From NCBI GenBank assembly GCA_937892395.1, contig CALAGJ010000122.1, positions 1 through 26,868 of the forward strand: a stretch of 26,868 nucleotides of DNA. The letters run 5' to 3'. The position numbers and the translations under genes are program-made. Source of the DNA: an uncultured Parafilimonas sp. Lineage in GTDB: Bacteria; Bacteroidota; Bacteroidia; Chitinophagales; Chitinophagaceae. The notes below the pieces were generated by a model. It had not been told where the DNA came from. It saw only the letters and a list, made by a program, of their open reading frames with translations, and made no database searches. Below are positions 1 through 7,444 of the stretch, piece after piece. Positions within the stretch are counted from its first letter, which is position 1. Each line of letters opens with the position of its first letter.

Positions 1-2
1 TG

Positions 3-317
3 CAGCAAAAAAAGCTGGCTGAAATGATAACAGAAATAACAAAAGCACAGCTCATGGTATGGCGATTGGGTGTGCTGATGAATGAAGGCAGAGCTACTCC
101 ACAGCAAGTAAGTATGGCAAAGCGGAATAGTTGCGAAATAGCAACAAATATTGCCAGAGATGCTCGTCAAATGCTTGGTGGCATGGGCATTACCGGGGAA
201 TACAGCATCATGCGTCACATGATGAATTTAGAAAGTGTAATAACGTATGAAGGCACCCATGATGTACATCTACTGATAACCGGCATGGACGTAACGGGCT
301 TTAATGCTTTTAAATAA
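3..317 (+). CDS. Acyl-CoA dehydrogenase, glutaryl-CoA dehydrogenase type (3' end only)
   Basis: This is the last 104 codons of an open frame that enters from the left edge, with the first complete codon at base 3. The residues resemble the C-terminal helical domain of acyl-CoA dehydrogenases. The stretch GGMGITGEYSIMRH followed by YEGTHDVHLLITG is closest to glutaryl-CoA dehydrogenase, where the Glu of YEGTHD is the catalytic base that removes the alpha proton. That family oxidises and decarboxylates glutaryl-CoA to crotonyl-CoA in lysine and tryptophan breakdown, using FAD and passing electrons to ETF. The N-terminal and FAD-contacting middle parts are outside the window, so substrate assignment rests on the tail alone; another short-chain acyl-CoA dehydrogenase is possible. 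A clear terminator follows the stop codon. Confidence 0.85.
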   Translation, partial: QQKKLAEMITEITKAQLMVWRLGVLMNEGRATPQQVSMAKRNSCEIATNIARDARQMLGGMGITGEYSIMRHMMNLESVITYEGTHDVHLLITGMDVTGFNAFK

Positions 318-322
318 ATAAT

Positions 323-353
323 AAAAAGGGCCTGTATTTTTCAGGCCTTTTTT
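323..353 (+). terminator. Rho-independent terminator after the acyl-CoA dehydrogenase gene
   Basis: A hairpin with stem GGCCTG/CAGGCC (329-334 with 342-347), extended by a G-U pair and A-T pairs, has a T-rich 7-nt loop and runs into a tract of six T. It lies 5 nt after the stop codon and separates the dehydrogenase from the aroK pair. Confidence 0.85.
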
Positions 354-388
354 ATGTAAAAATTTCTCCAAGTTTGATCCGCGAATTG

Positions 389-907
389 ATGCAAATACAA
401 AAAAGTATATACCTCATTGGCATGATGGGAAGTGGAAAATCCTACTGGGGCCAGCAGCTCAGCAAAGCAACAAATATTCCATTCCATGATTTGGATGAAT
501 GCATAGAAAAAGCCGCATCAAAGTCTATAAAAGCAATTTTTGAACATGATGGTGAATCGGCTTTCAGATTATTAGAAAAACAAGTATTGAATGACACCTT
601 TTCCTTTCCTCCTGCTATTATTGCCACCGGGGGTGGCACACCATGTTTCTTTGATAATATGGAGCAAATGAACTTGTATGGCAAAACATTATGGCTGCAA
701 TGTGATATACAAACATTGGTAAAAAGATTATTGCCAGAAATGGAGCAAAGACCTTTACTCAAAAATATGAATGCATCATCCTTACAGGATTTCTTAGCAG
801 AAAAATTAAATGAACGTACATCGTTTTACCAACAATCTACTTTTTGTATCCACGAATCAGAACAAATATTGTCAGCTATCATCAATAAAATTTCTACTCA
901 TGAATAA
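389..907 (+). CDS. aroK: Shikimate kinase
   Basis: The 172-residue product matches the length and motifs of shikimate kinase, which phosphorylates shikimate at the 3-OH with ATP in the cytoplasmic route to chorismate. Visible motifs are the Walker A loop GMMGSGKS (residues 11-18), the shikimate-binding DLDE (34-37), the FExxGExxFR element with Arg60, the GGGTP loop (81-85) and a lid-region Arg in EQRPLL (about 122). The frame is open upstream to a TTG at 374, but the ATG at 389 gives the usual short N-terminus before the first beta strand, so it is preferred. The stop overlaps the next gene by 8 nt, which suggests co-transcription and translational coupling. No strong ribosome binding site is seen, as is common in Bacteroidota. 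Confidence 0.93.
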   Translation: MQIQKSIYLIGMMGSGKSYWGQQLSKATNIPFHDLDECIEKAASKSIKAIFEHDGESAFRLLEKQVLNDTFSFPPAIIATGGGTPCFFDNMEQMNLYGKTLWLQCDIQTLVKRLLPEMEQRPLLKNMNASSLQDFLAEKLNERTSFYQQSTFCIHESEQILSAIINKISTHE

Positions 908-1295
908 GTTTTTTTTAATTGTTGGAGCAGTGTCTGGCGCATTGTCGGTAATGCTTGGGGCTTTTGGTGCACATGGCCTAAAGGATAAAGTGAATGCAGA
1001 AACCCTTCAGATATTTGAAACAGCTGTTCGTTACCAATTTTATCATGTATTTGCATTATTAGCAGCAGGTATATTATTTCAATATATTCCATCAAGCAGC
1101 CTATTGTGGTGTGGCCGATTATTTATAATAGGTACTATCATTTTTTCAGGATCATTATATGCCCTAACGCTAACTCGGGCAGCAGGCAACAATAACTTTA
1201 ATTGGCTTGGAGCCATAACACCCATTGGAGGCACCTGTTTGATAGCAGGTTGGATATGCATGAGCATTGCATTAATTAAATATGGAAATACTTAG
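900..1295 (+). CDS. DUF423 family small membrane protein
   Basis: The product has 131 residues and matches the DUF423 (YgdD-like) family: an N-terminal segment with GAVSGALSVMLGAFGAHGLK, then ETAVRYQFYHVFALLAAG, and further hydrophobic segments ending near ITPIGGTCLIAGWICM. Four transmembrane helices are expected, placing it in the inner membrane. The molecular function of the family is unknown. The frame is open further upstream, but the ATG at 900 starts exactly at the conserved family N-terminus and lies within the last codons of aroK. The 8-nt overlap points to one transcript with aroK. Confidence 0.88.
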   Translation: MNKFFLIVGAVSGALSVMLGAFGAHGLKDKVNAETLQIFETAVRYQFYHVFALLAAGILFQYIPSSSLLWCGRLFIIGTIIFSGSLYALTLTRAAGNNNFNWLGAITPIGGTCLIAGWICMSIALIKYGNT

Positions 1296-1362
1296 AAGCG
1301 TTGCTACAGTAAGGCCGTAAGTAGTTCATTGCACAGCAAAAAATAAAAATTTTCAAAGCATA

Positions 1363-1394
1363 TTTGGTAGGTCGAATCTGCAACCCTTATTTTG
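1363..1394 (+). promoter_or_regulatory. Bacteroidota-type promoter of tRNA-Ser
   Basis: TTTG at 1363-1366 is followed after 20 nt by TTATTTTG at 1387-1394. This is one mismatch from the -7 consensus TAnnTTTG of the phylum, with standard spacing. The predicted start site falls at about 1398-1400, the first base of the mature tRNA. Confidence 0.6.
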
Positions 1395-1399
1395 CTCTC

Positions 1400-1484
1400 G
1401 GAGAGCTGGCAGAGTGGTCGATTGCGGCAGTCTTGAAAACTGTTGACTGTTACAGGTCCGGGGGTTCGAATCCCTCGCTCTCCG
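1400..1484 (+). tRNA. tRNA-Ser (anticodon UGA)
   Basis: An 85-nt cloverleaf can be drawn by hand. The acceptor stem is GGAGAGC (1400-1406) with GCTCTCC (1477-1483) and discriminator G at 1484. The anticodon stem is 1427-1431 with 1439-1443, and loop 1432-1438 places TGA at 1434-1436. A long variable arm of the class II type seen in serine tRNAs follows. The T arm has the TTCGAAT loop (1465-1471) closed by five pairs. The 3' CCA is not encoded, so it must be added after transcription. It decodes UCA and, by wobble, other UCN serine codons. It has its own promoter and terminator. Confidence 0.96.
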
Positions 1485-1490
1485 CAAGCG

Positions 1491-1521
1491 CCTCTTTCGC
1501 ATTTGTGAAAGAGGTTTTTTT
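1491..1521 (+). terminator. Rho-independent terminator after tRNA-Ser
   Basis: An 8-bp stem CCTCTTTC (1491-1498) with GAAAGAGG (1507-1514) closes an 8-nt loop and is followed directly by seven T. It starts 6 nt after the tRNA end and makes the tRNA a single-gene unit. Confidence 0.88.
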
Positions 1522-1561
1522 ATATTTAGTCGTCCCTTAAAAAGTACTTTTTATTTTTTGG

Positions 1562-1622
1562 ACATAAAGTTGTCAATAAATATTTACAAAAAAAATGTAC
1601 ATAAGTTGCCAACTATAATTTG
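1562..1622 (+). promoter_or_regulatory. Two degenerate repeats with a GTTGnCAA core upstream of a small ORF
   Basis: Copy 1 (1562-1586) and copy 2 (1600-1621) align as ACATA(A)AGTTG, T or C, CAA, then an ATA-rich tail. The core AGTTG-C-CAACT of copy 2 (1604-1614) is an inverted repeat about a central base. The copies begin 38 nt apart. Copy 2 runs into TATAATTTG, which resembles a -7 element. Binding sites for a dimeric regulator are one reading. This is inference from pattern only; no regulator is identified. Confidence 0.3.
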
Positions 1623-1642
1623 CCTCTTTCTTCCAGAGGTTG

Positions 1643-1738
1643 ATGACTCGTTTAAAATTAAAAGCAGCAGTTGCAAGGCTTAGAGCAGCCATCGCTAATG
1701 GGTGTATTGGGAAACGAGTATTAAGATGGAGAGGATAA
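1643..1738 (+). CDS. Possible 31-residue basic small protein
   Basis: ATG at 1643 opens a 31-codon frame ending in TAA at 1736. The product starts MTRLKLKAAVARLRAAIA and ends GKRVLRWRG. It has nine Lys/Arg and no Asp/Glu, one Cys and one Trp. Its first 18 residues would form an amphipathic helix. AGAGG at 1635-1639, which is also one arm of a small hairpin (CCTCT 1623-1627), lies 3 nt before the ATG; that is close for a ribosome site. I do not recognise the family. The composition would suit a nucleic-acid-binding or membrane-active peptide, but a chance frame or part of a non-coding RNA is equally possible. Confidence 0.35.
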   Translation: MTRLKLKAAVARLRAAIANGCIGKRVLRWRG

Positions 1739-1987
1739 GTATAAAATTATAGAGGGTATTAAGTATTAGTGCCAGATAAATCATTTTTATAAAATACTAA
1801 TTTTCAAATTTTATTTTTCATTGCATGAAAATAGATTTCAATTTTAAAAGACTTATTAATCAAAAGTTTTGTAACAAAAATATCAACAATCTACAGTGCT
1901 CAAATATTACTACCATAGCATTATAATTTTTCCCCATATTTACAGCCTTGGGATTCATTATTCATTTTAGTAAAAATCTTTTTGGCT
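1739..1987. other. AT-rich leader region before susC
   Basis: No gene or clear hairpin is visible here. It must hold the promoter of the SusC/SusD operon, but I could not find a convincing TTTG/TAnnTTTG pair. TATAATTTTT near 1922-1931 is the nearest -7-like sequence. No FecI/FecR-type regulator lies beside it. Confidence 0.4.
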
Positions 1988-4900
1988 ATGCTACGATTAT
2001 CAAATTTTGTTTTTGCAATGCTTATCTGTTTACTACCATTATTGGTAAGTGCTCAGCAAGTATCCATTACCGGAACGGTAAAAGACAGTAAAGGCACACC
2101 AGTGCCAGCAGCATCAATAACTATACAAGGCACCAATCAAGGAGTGAGTGCGTCAACAGATGGTAGTTTTACCATTATGGTGCCCACAGCAAATTCAGTG
2201 TTGGTATGTACAGCAGTTGGTTATAAAGAAAAAGTGATACCCCTAACGGGGAATGTGATAAACATCATATTAGAAGAATCTGTAAGTACTTTGAATGATG
2301 TGGTTACAACAGGTTACTTGAGGCAGAAAAAAAGCGATATTACTGGTGCCATATCTTCGGTAAGGAATAAAGAATTTAAAGATCAGCCGGTTGCCAACCT
2401 GGCCCAAAGCATTCAAGGAAAAGTGGCTGGTATTAATGTTACTTCTCCCTCCGGCACTCCAGGTGCAGGTTTGTTAGTAAGCATTCGCGGAGCAAGCAAT
2501 CCACTCTATGTAGTAGATGGAGTACCAATGATCAGTGAAAGCAATTCATCACTAAGTACCTCTTACAATACAGATGGTGAAGAACAAGGCAGTGGACAGA
2601 ATGTGAGTAGCATATCAGATATTAATCCAGATGATATAGAAAGTATAGAAATACTAAAGGATGCCAGTAGTGCTGCGCAATATGGTGCAAGGGCAGCAAA
2701 TGGTGTAGTACTGATTACTACAAAACGTGGCCGAAATGGTAAAACAGAATTTGGATTTAATAGTTTTACCGGGCTGCAAAATGTATCTCGAACAATTCCA
2801 TTTTTAAGCAGTTCAGAATTTGTAGCTTTAGTTGAAGATGCCCGTGCTCAGGATTTGAAATTATACAATCAAGACCCATCTTTATTTGGTGATGATTTTG
2901 ATCCGGCATTGCTTACCAATCCACTACCCGAAAGTTGGAGTACAGGTGTAAATACAAATTGGTTGGATGAAATATTTCGAACTGCCCCCATTAGTAATCT
3001 GCAATTAAGTGCCCGGGGGGGCAATGAAAAAACGAGGTTCTTTATTTCAGGAAATTACTTTGATCAGCAAGGTATTGTAATAGAGAATCAATTTAAGCGA
3101 GGCAGCTTTCGCATGAACATTGACAATAAAGTAAGTGATAGAATAACTATTGGTGCCAATGCCAGTTTTGCCTATACAAGAAATCAGCGCAGCTTTAATG
3201 ATAACACCTACACAGGCATTGTTACAAATGCCATTGGAGCATCTCCACTACAACCTGTTTATGAAGATGGAACCTATAGTGATTACACTGCTTATCAGGC
3301 TTCTTGGTTAAGTGATAACCCTGTAAAAAGTGCAAAAGAAATAACAGCCATTACAGCATCTTACAGATTCATAGGAACTGTGTTTGCAGAAGCAGCTCTA
3401 CTACCTAACCTTCGTTTGAGAAGCAGCTTTTCTACAGACTATAGTAACTTAAATGATGACCAGTTTTTTGCAGCTATTACAACAGATGCAGAAGCGGTTG
3501 GCGGCAAGGCCCTCAAAGGAATTTACCGCAGTACTACTTGGATAAATGAGAATATGGTAACCTGGCAACCTGAATTAAAAGGTGCATCAACCTTAACAGC
3601 ATTGGGAGGCTTTTCCATGCAAGACACAAGGAGTAATCAGACTTCTTTAGTAGGTATCGGATTTCCTCCGGGTAGCGGCTTACAAACTATTAGTAGTGCA
3701 GCCAGTGTACAGGGAAGACCGGTTGATGAATATCCGGCCTATTGGGGTATAGCATCTTTTATAGGAAGAGTAAATTATGCTTATGATAGCAGATACTTGC
3801 TTTCCATAAGTGCGAGGTATGATGGTTCATCACGTTTTGATCCGGAGGGCAGATGGGGTTTATTTCCTGCATTTTCAGCAGGATGGGTTATTAGTAAGGA
3901 GAAATTTTTTGGCACATCAAAATGGCTCAGTAGTTTAAAACTTCGCTTAAGTTATGGCCTTACCGGAGATCAGGAAATTTCAGATTTTGAATATCGGAGC
4001 AATTGGACTGGAGCAGTATATGACGGTGTAAGTGGTTTGCGACCCCGCAACTTAGGAAACCCTGACCTTACCTGGCAGCGCAACAAAATGCTGAATATTG
4101 GTACTGACTTTGAAATAATGAATGGCAAATTAAGTGGTAGTATTGAATATTTCAGAGGCAATCGTACAGAGTTACTCACCCAAGCTTTACTACCTGCCAC
4201 TTCCGGTTTTCCTGGCATTACAAGCAATGCAGGAAATATTCTCAATACAGGTATTGAATTTTCTTTAAATGCATATATTGTTAAGAACAAAAACTTTACT
4301 TGGAATACCTCATTTAATTTTACTTATTTAAAAAATGAAATACTTTCTCTGTATCAGGATGGAGAGCAACTTAGTGCTTATAGAGATTTGTTTCCTACAC
4401 ATGTACTGAAAGTTGGAGAATCTGTTGGATCTTTTATTGGTGTAGAATATCTTGGCGTAAATCCTGATAATGGTGATCCTGTTTTTAATGATCTTAATAA
4501 GGATGGTATAATAGACGAGAATGATGAAAAGGTATTGGGAAAAGCAATACCGGATTGGTTTGGTGGCTGGACACAAAATTTTCAATATAAAAATTGGGAT
4601 GCATCCATCGTTACACAGTTTAGTGTAGGCAACAAAGTATATAATCTCATTAGAGGCACATACCAAACATTGGGCTGGAGTGATGAAGGTTGGGATGAAG
4701 ATTATAACCTCTTTCAAGTATACGCAAATAATGCTGCTATAGTAAACAATCGCTGGCGCAACCCGGGTGACCAAACTGACATACCACGTGCTTCATTGGT
4801 ATTTCAAAATTATTTACAAAACTCTTCTATGTTTTTAGAAGATGCCTCTTTCTTTCGCTTTCGAACAGTAAGTGTAGGATATACTATCAGACCAAAAACA

Positions 4901-5086
4901 AAAAAGGTATTTAATAATTTAAGGTTGTATGCACAAGTACAAAATTTAGCAGTACTTACAAAATACTATGGCTTTGATCCAGAGGTTAGTAGCAATGGTG
5001 GAGATGCTCCTGAAACAGCAGGTATTGACTATGCCGCATATCCACAAGCAAGAACTATAACATTTGGCGTAAACTTTAATTTTTAA
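1988..5086 (+). CDS. SusC/RagA family TonB-linked outer membrane transporter
   Basis: This 1032-residue protein is a SusC-type TonB-dependent transporter, which imports glycans, peptides or other large nutrients across the outer membrane together with a SusD lipoprotein. Visible parts are a signal peptide ending near LLVSAQQ, a carboxypeptidase-D-like beta-sandwich (about 26-100, with GTVKDSKGTPVPAASI), the plug domain with the SusC signature LYVVDGVPM (173-181), and a 22-strand barrel ending in aromatic GVNFNF. The ATG at 1988 is preferred over an in-frame TTG at 1982 because it gives a compact signal peptide. susD follows 20 nt later. No glycoside hydrolase, peptidase or ECF/FecR regulator adjoins, so the substrate cannot be inferred. 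A run of seven G at 3015-3021 lies within the frame. Confidence 0.95.
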   Translation: MLRLSNFVFAMLICLLPLLVSAQQVSITGTVKDSKGTPVPAASITIQGTNQGVSASTDGSFTIMVPTANSVLVCTAVGYKEKVIPLTGNVINIILEESVSTLNDVVTTGYLRQKKSDITGAISSVRNKEFKDQPVANLAQSIQGKVAGINVTSPSGTPGAGLLVSIRGASNPLYVVDGVPMISESNSSLSTSYNTDGEEQGSGQNVSSISDINPDDIESIEILKDASSAAQYGARAANGVVLITTKRGRNGKTEFGFNSFTGLQNVSRTIPFLSSSEFVALVEDARAQDLKLYNQDPSLFGDDFDPALLTNPLPESWSTGVNTNWLDEIFRTAPISNLQLSARGGNEKTRFFISGNYFDQQGIVIENQFKRGSFRMNIDNKVSDRITIGANASFAYTRNQRSFNDNTYTGIVTNAIGASPLQPVYEDGTYSDYTAYQASWLSDNPVKSAKEITAITASYRFIGTVFAEAALLPNLRLRSSFSTDYSNLNDDQFFAAITTDAEAVGGKALKGIYRSTTWINENMVTWQPELKGASTLTALGGFSMQDTRSNQTSLVGIGFPPGSGLQTISSAASVQGRPVDEYPAYWGIASFIGRVNYAYDSRYLLSISARYDGSSRFDPEGRWGLFPAFSAGWVISKEKFFGTSKWLSSLKLRLSYGLTGDQEISDFEYRSNWTGAVYDGVSGLRPRNLGNPDLTWQRNKMLNIGTDFEIMNGKLSGSIEYFRGNRTELLTQALLPATSGFPGITSNAGNILNTGIEFSLNAYIVKNKNFTWNTSFNFTYLKNEILSLYQDGEQLSAYRDLFPTHVLKVGESVGSFIGVEYLGVNPDNGDPVFNDLNKDGIIDENDEKVLGKAIPDWFGGWTQNFQYKNWDASIVTQFSVGNKVYNLIRGTYQTLGWSDEGWDEDYNLFQVYANNAAIVNNRWRNPGDQTDIPRASLVFQNYLQNSSMFLEDASFFRFRTVSVGYTIRPKTKKVFNNLRLYAQVQNLAVLTKYYGFDPEVSSNGGDAPETAGIDYAAYPQARTITFGVNFNF

Positions 5087-5106
5087 TCATCAGAAAAGCA
5101 TTTGAA

Positions 5107-6492
5107 ATGAACAATTATCCATTCATAAAAAAAGTATTTGTACCTTTACTACTCATACTATTCGTGTCAGCCACAGGCTGTAATAAACTATTAAACCTTA
5201 CCTCTCCTAATGAAGTAGGTGATGATGATTTATTCAATTCTGTAGAGGGTTTACGTAATGCAAGGGTTGGCATGTATAATACACTGCAAGCAAGGGATTA
5301 CTATGGTGCATATTTTCCACTTATAGCAGAAGCATATACAGATAATGGTACAACAGGAGGTTATGATGTAATTGATCTAAATGAAATAGCAGCAAGGTCA
5401 CTTACACCGAGTAATATATATATAACTCAATCCTATAATGCCATCTACAACACCATTTACACTGCAAATAAAATTATTGAAAATATTGACAATGTACCAG
5501 ATTTGGATGAAGCTGAAAAAAGAATGATTTTGGGTGAAGCCTTATTTGTAAGGGGTATGGCTCATTTTGACCTGTTGCGCTTTTGGGGTCAGCATTGGGA
5601 CAAAACCTCACCGTATGGCATTTCGATAGTAACTAGTACAGCAAATGCTACAACAGCTGTACCCAGAAGTACAGTAGAAGTTAGCTACACACAAATTATG
5701 GATGATCTGCATACGGCCGAAGATTTGATTACAGAAGATAATGGCAATCAATATATATCTCCATCGGCGGTAGCAGCCATGTTAGCCAGGGTACATTTAT
5801 ATCATGGTGATCTGAGTGAGGCAGCAGACTATGCAATATCTGTAATAGATAATGGAGCATATAGTTTTTTCCCTACGGGTGAAGTAGGAAAAATATATAC
5901 GGATAGATTGACTTCAGAATCAATTTTAGAATTAAAATTTGAAGCCCAGAACCAAAGTTTTTATAATGCTGCTACTTATTTAAGAGATGATGCACTCAGA
6001 CCGGATATTTTATTTATGGTAAGTAGTAATCTCAATGATTTTTTTGCATCAAGAGTGGGAGATACACGTGCTGATTTGGTTGATTTTGTCAATAACGATT
6101 TAAGTATAGAGCCAGACGGACGCAGCCAGAAATACAGAGGCGAAACAGCAAAAGATAACTCTGCTTTTGTATTGCGCTTAGCAGAAATGTATTTAATAGC
6201 AGCAGAAGCAAATGGTCGGATCAATGGTTTGAGCTATTTAAATGATTTAAGAACAATAAGAGGTTTGGAAGCACTATCAGATGAAGATGTAGCGGATGAT
6301 GACACTTATCTGTCGGCAATCTTAGACGAAAGAAGGGCGGAATTAAACTTTGAAGGGCATCGCATATTTGATCTGGCACGTACCGGACTTGTAGATGCAA
6401 ATCTGGGTGAAGGTGTAAACCCAATAATGCCCATACCGCAAAGAGAGGTTGCCGCTACAAATGGTGCTGTGGAGCAAAATCCGGGATATTAG
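5107..6492 (+). CDS. RagB/SusD family nutrient-binding outer membrane lipoprotein
   Basis: The 461-residue product is the surface lipoprotein partner that caps the SusC barrel and binds substrate. It has a lipoprotein signal peptide with lipobox VSATGC and Cys25 as the lipidated residue. A SusD-type alpha-helical TPR scaffold follows (for example LFVRGMAHFDLLRFWG) with the C-terminal segment LRLAEMYLIAAEANGR and the conserved ending DERRAELNFEGHRIFDLAR. These are hallmarks of the SusD superfamily, and the length is normal though at the short end. It is 20 nt downstream of susC and surely co-transcribed. The ligand is unknown. Confidence 0.95.
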   Translation: MNNYPFIKKVFVPLLLILFVSATGCNKLLNLTSPNEVGDDDLFNSVEGLRNARVGMYNTLQARDYYGAYFPLIAEAYTDNGTTGGYDVIDLNEIAARSLTPSNIYITQSYNAIYNTIYTANKIIENIDNVPDLDEAEKRMILGEALFVRGMAHFDLLRFWGQHWDKTSPYGISIVTSTANATTAVPRSTVEVSYTQIMDDLHTAEDLITEDNGNQYISPSAVAAMLARVHLYHGDLSEAADYAISVIDNGAYSFFPTGEVGKIYTDRLTSESILELKFEAQNQSFYNAATYLRDDALRPDILFMVSSNLNDFFASRVGDTRADLVDFVNNDLSIEPDGRSQKYRGETAKDNSAFVLRLAEMYLIAAEANGRINGLSYLNDLRTIRGLEALSDEDVADDDTYLSAILDERRAELNFEGHRIFDLARTGLVDANLGEGVNPIMPIPQREVAATNGAVEQNPGY

Positions 6493-6494
6493 TT

Positions 6495-6540
6495 TTTTGG
6501 CACTGCTTATAACAATAGATGAGCAGTGTCAAAATCAGTT
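6495..6540. terminator. Hairpin between convergent genes after susD
   Basis: A 13-bp stem (6495-6507 with 6522-6534, one G-T pair) encloses a 14-nt loop between susD and the convergent flippase-like gene. The T tract is part of the stem or a few bases later, so it is not a textbook terminator. Its position suggests it ends transcription from both sides. Confidence 0.6.
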
Positions 6541-6562
6541 TTTCATATAAATGCTCTTAAAA

Positions 6563-7444
6563 TCAATTGGTATGCTTAGAAGCCTCCATTGGATTTTTAA
6601 AAACCAAATACAGCCCTGGCAACGATACTAAAACAGTAATAAAATAAAAAACTAAGCTGATACTGATGCTTGTTTCGCTATGTAAGGTAAAATAGTTACT
6701 TCCCCATAAGAAAACGACCTCACGGGCACCTAAACCGCCAATGGTAAAAGGCAAGATAGCAACCACACTGGAAGACAAGAATAGGAGGATGTATTCCATT
6801 TGATTTTGCTCTATATGAATTGCTTGCATAATAGACCAAACGCATGCTACCTGCAAAATCTGTACTGCGAGGCCGAGCCAAAAAGTTTGATAAAACCCCG
6901 GCAGAAAAGAAGTAAAAACTTTCCGGACCAATTGATAAAATAGCACTAAGGAAACTGATGAAATCAGTATAGATAGATATCCAATAAATTGATCCGGAAA
7001 CAGAAAATAAAAATTAATTGTAGCCAAAATACCTAATGCAGCCATACCGCTTACCCTATCCAATAAAACGGCAGTAGATAATGATTTAACGGTATAACCC
7101 TTTGACTTGTGTAGTAAAATCACTTTATAAGCATCCCCACCAATACCACCAGGTAAAAATAAATTGTAAAACATACCAAGCCAGTACAATTTGACATTGG
7201 ATTTACTCGGTATATGAACATTTATATTTTTAAAATAAACTTGCAATCGAATAGCAGAAATCCATTTTGATAGCCCAAAAAATAGAATGGCTAATAGAAT
7301 CCAAAAAGGGTTGGCAGTTTTAATTAACAATAATGTTGTCTCAAAATCTATTTTACCAGAAAGATAGGCAATACATAGAGTTGTAACCAGTAATTTAATA
7401 CCAAATTTAGCCCAACTCGGAACTGTTATTTTTGAAATGTTCAA
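6563..7444 (-). CDS. Flippase-like integral membrane protein (lysylphosphatidylglycerol synthase TM / AglD family)
   Basis: The 293-residue product is almost wholly hydrophobic, with about seven or eight transmembrane helices. It carries the family hallmark GMFYNLFLPGGIGGDAYK (about residues 90-107) and a second conserved stretch LPFTIGGLGAREVVF. This is the membrane domain of the MprF/AglD-like superfamily, whose members move or support transfer of lipid-linked compounds in the inner membrane. The frame has no upstream ATG. The only sensible start is TTG at 7444, which overlaps the stop of the glycosyltransferase as TTGA and suggests translational coupling. Pairing with a polyprenyl-phosphate glycosyltransferase suggests a role in flipping or using a lipid-linked sugar (inference). 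Confidence 0.85.
   Translation of the reverse strand: MNISKITVPSWAKFGIKLLVTTLCIAYLSGKIDFETTLLLIKTANPFWILLAILFFGLSKWISAIRLQVYFKNINVHIPSKSNVKLYWLGMFYNLFLPGGIGGDAYKVILLHKSKGYTVKSLSTAVLLDRVSGMAALGILATINFYFLFPDQFIGYLSILISSVSLVLFYQLVRKVFTSFLPGFYQTFWLGLAVQILQVACVWSIMQAIHIEQNQMEYILLFLSSSVVAILPFTIGGLGAREVVFLWGSNYFTLHSETSISISLVFYFITVLVSLPGLYLVFKNPMEASKHTN

Noticed and set aside
1400..1484. tRNA-Ser as an attachment site of an integrated element
   Set aside because: I found no second copy of the tRNA 3' end and no integrase, so there is no sign of an integrated element despite the odd spacer after it.
4328..4774. Minus-strand open frame of 148 codons inside susC
   Set aside because: It lies wholly inside a strongly supported gene and encodes a low-complexity Ile/Tyr-rich product with no domain; it is a shadow of AT-rich coding sequence. 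The same applies to minus-strand frames at 442-762, 3970-4290, 5976-6224, 6221-6424 and 13270-13488.
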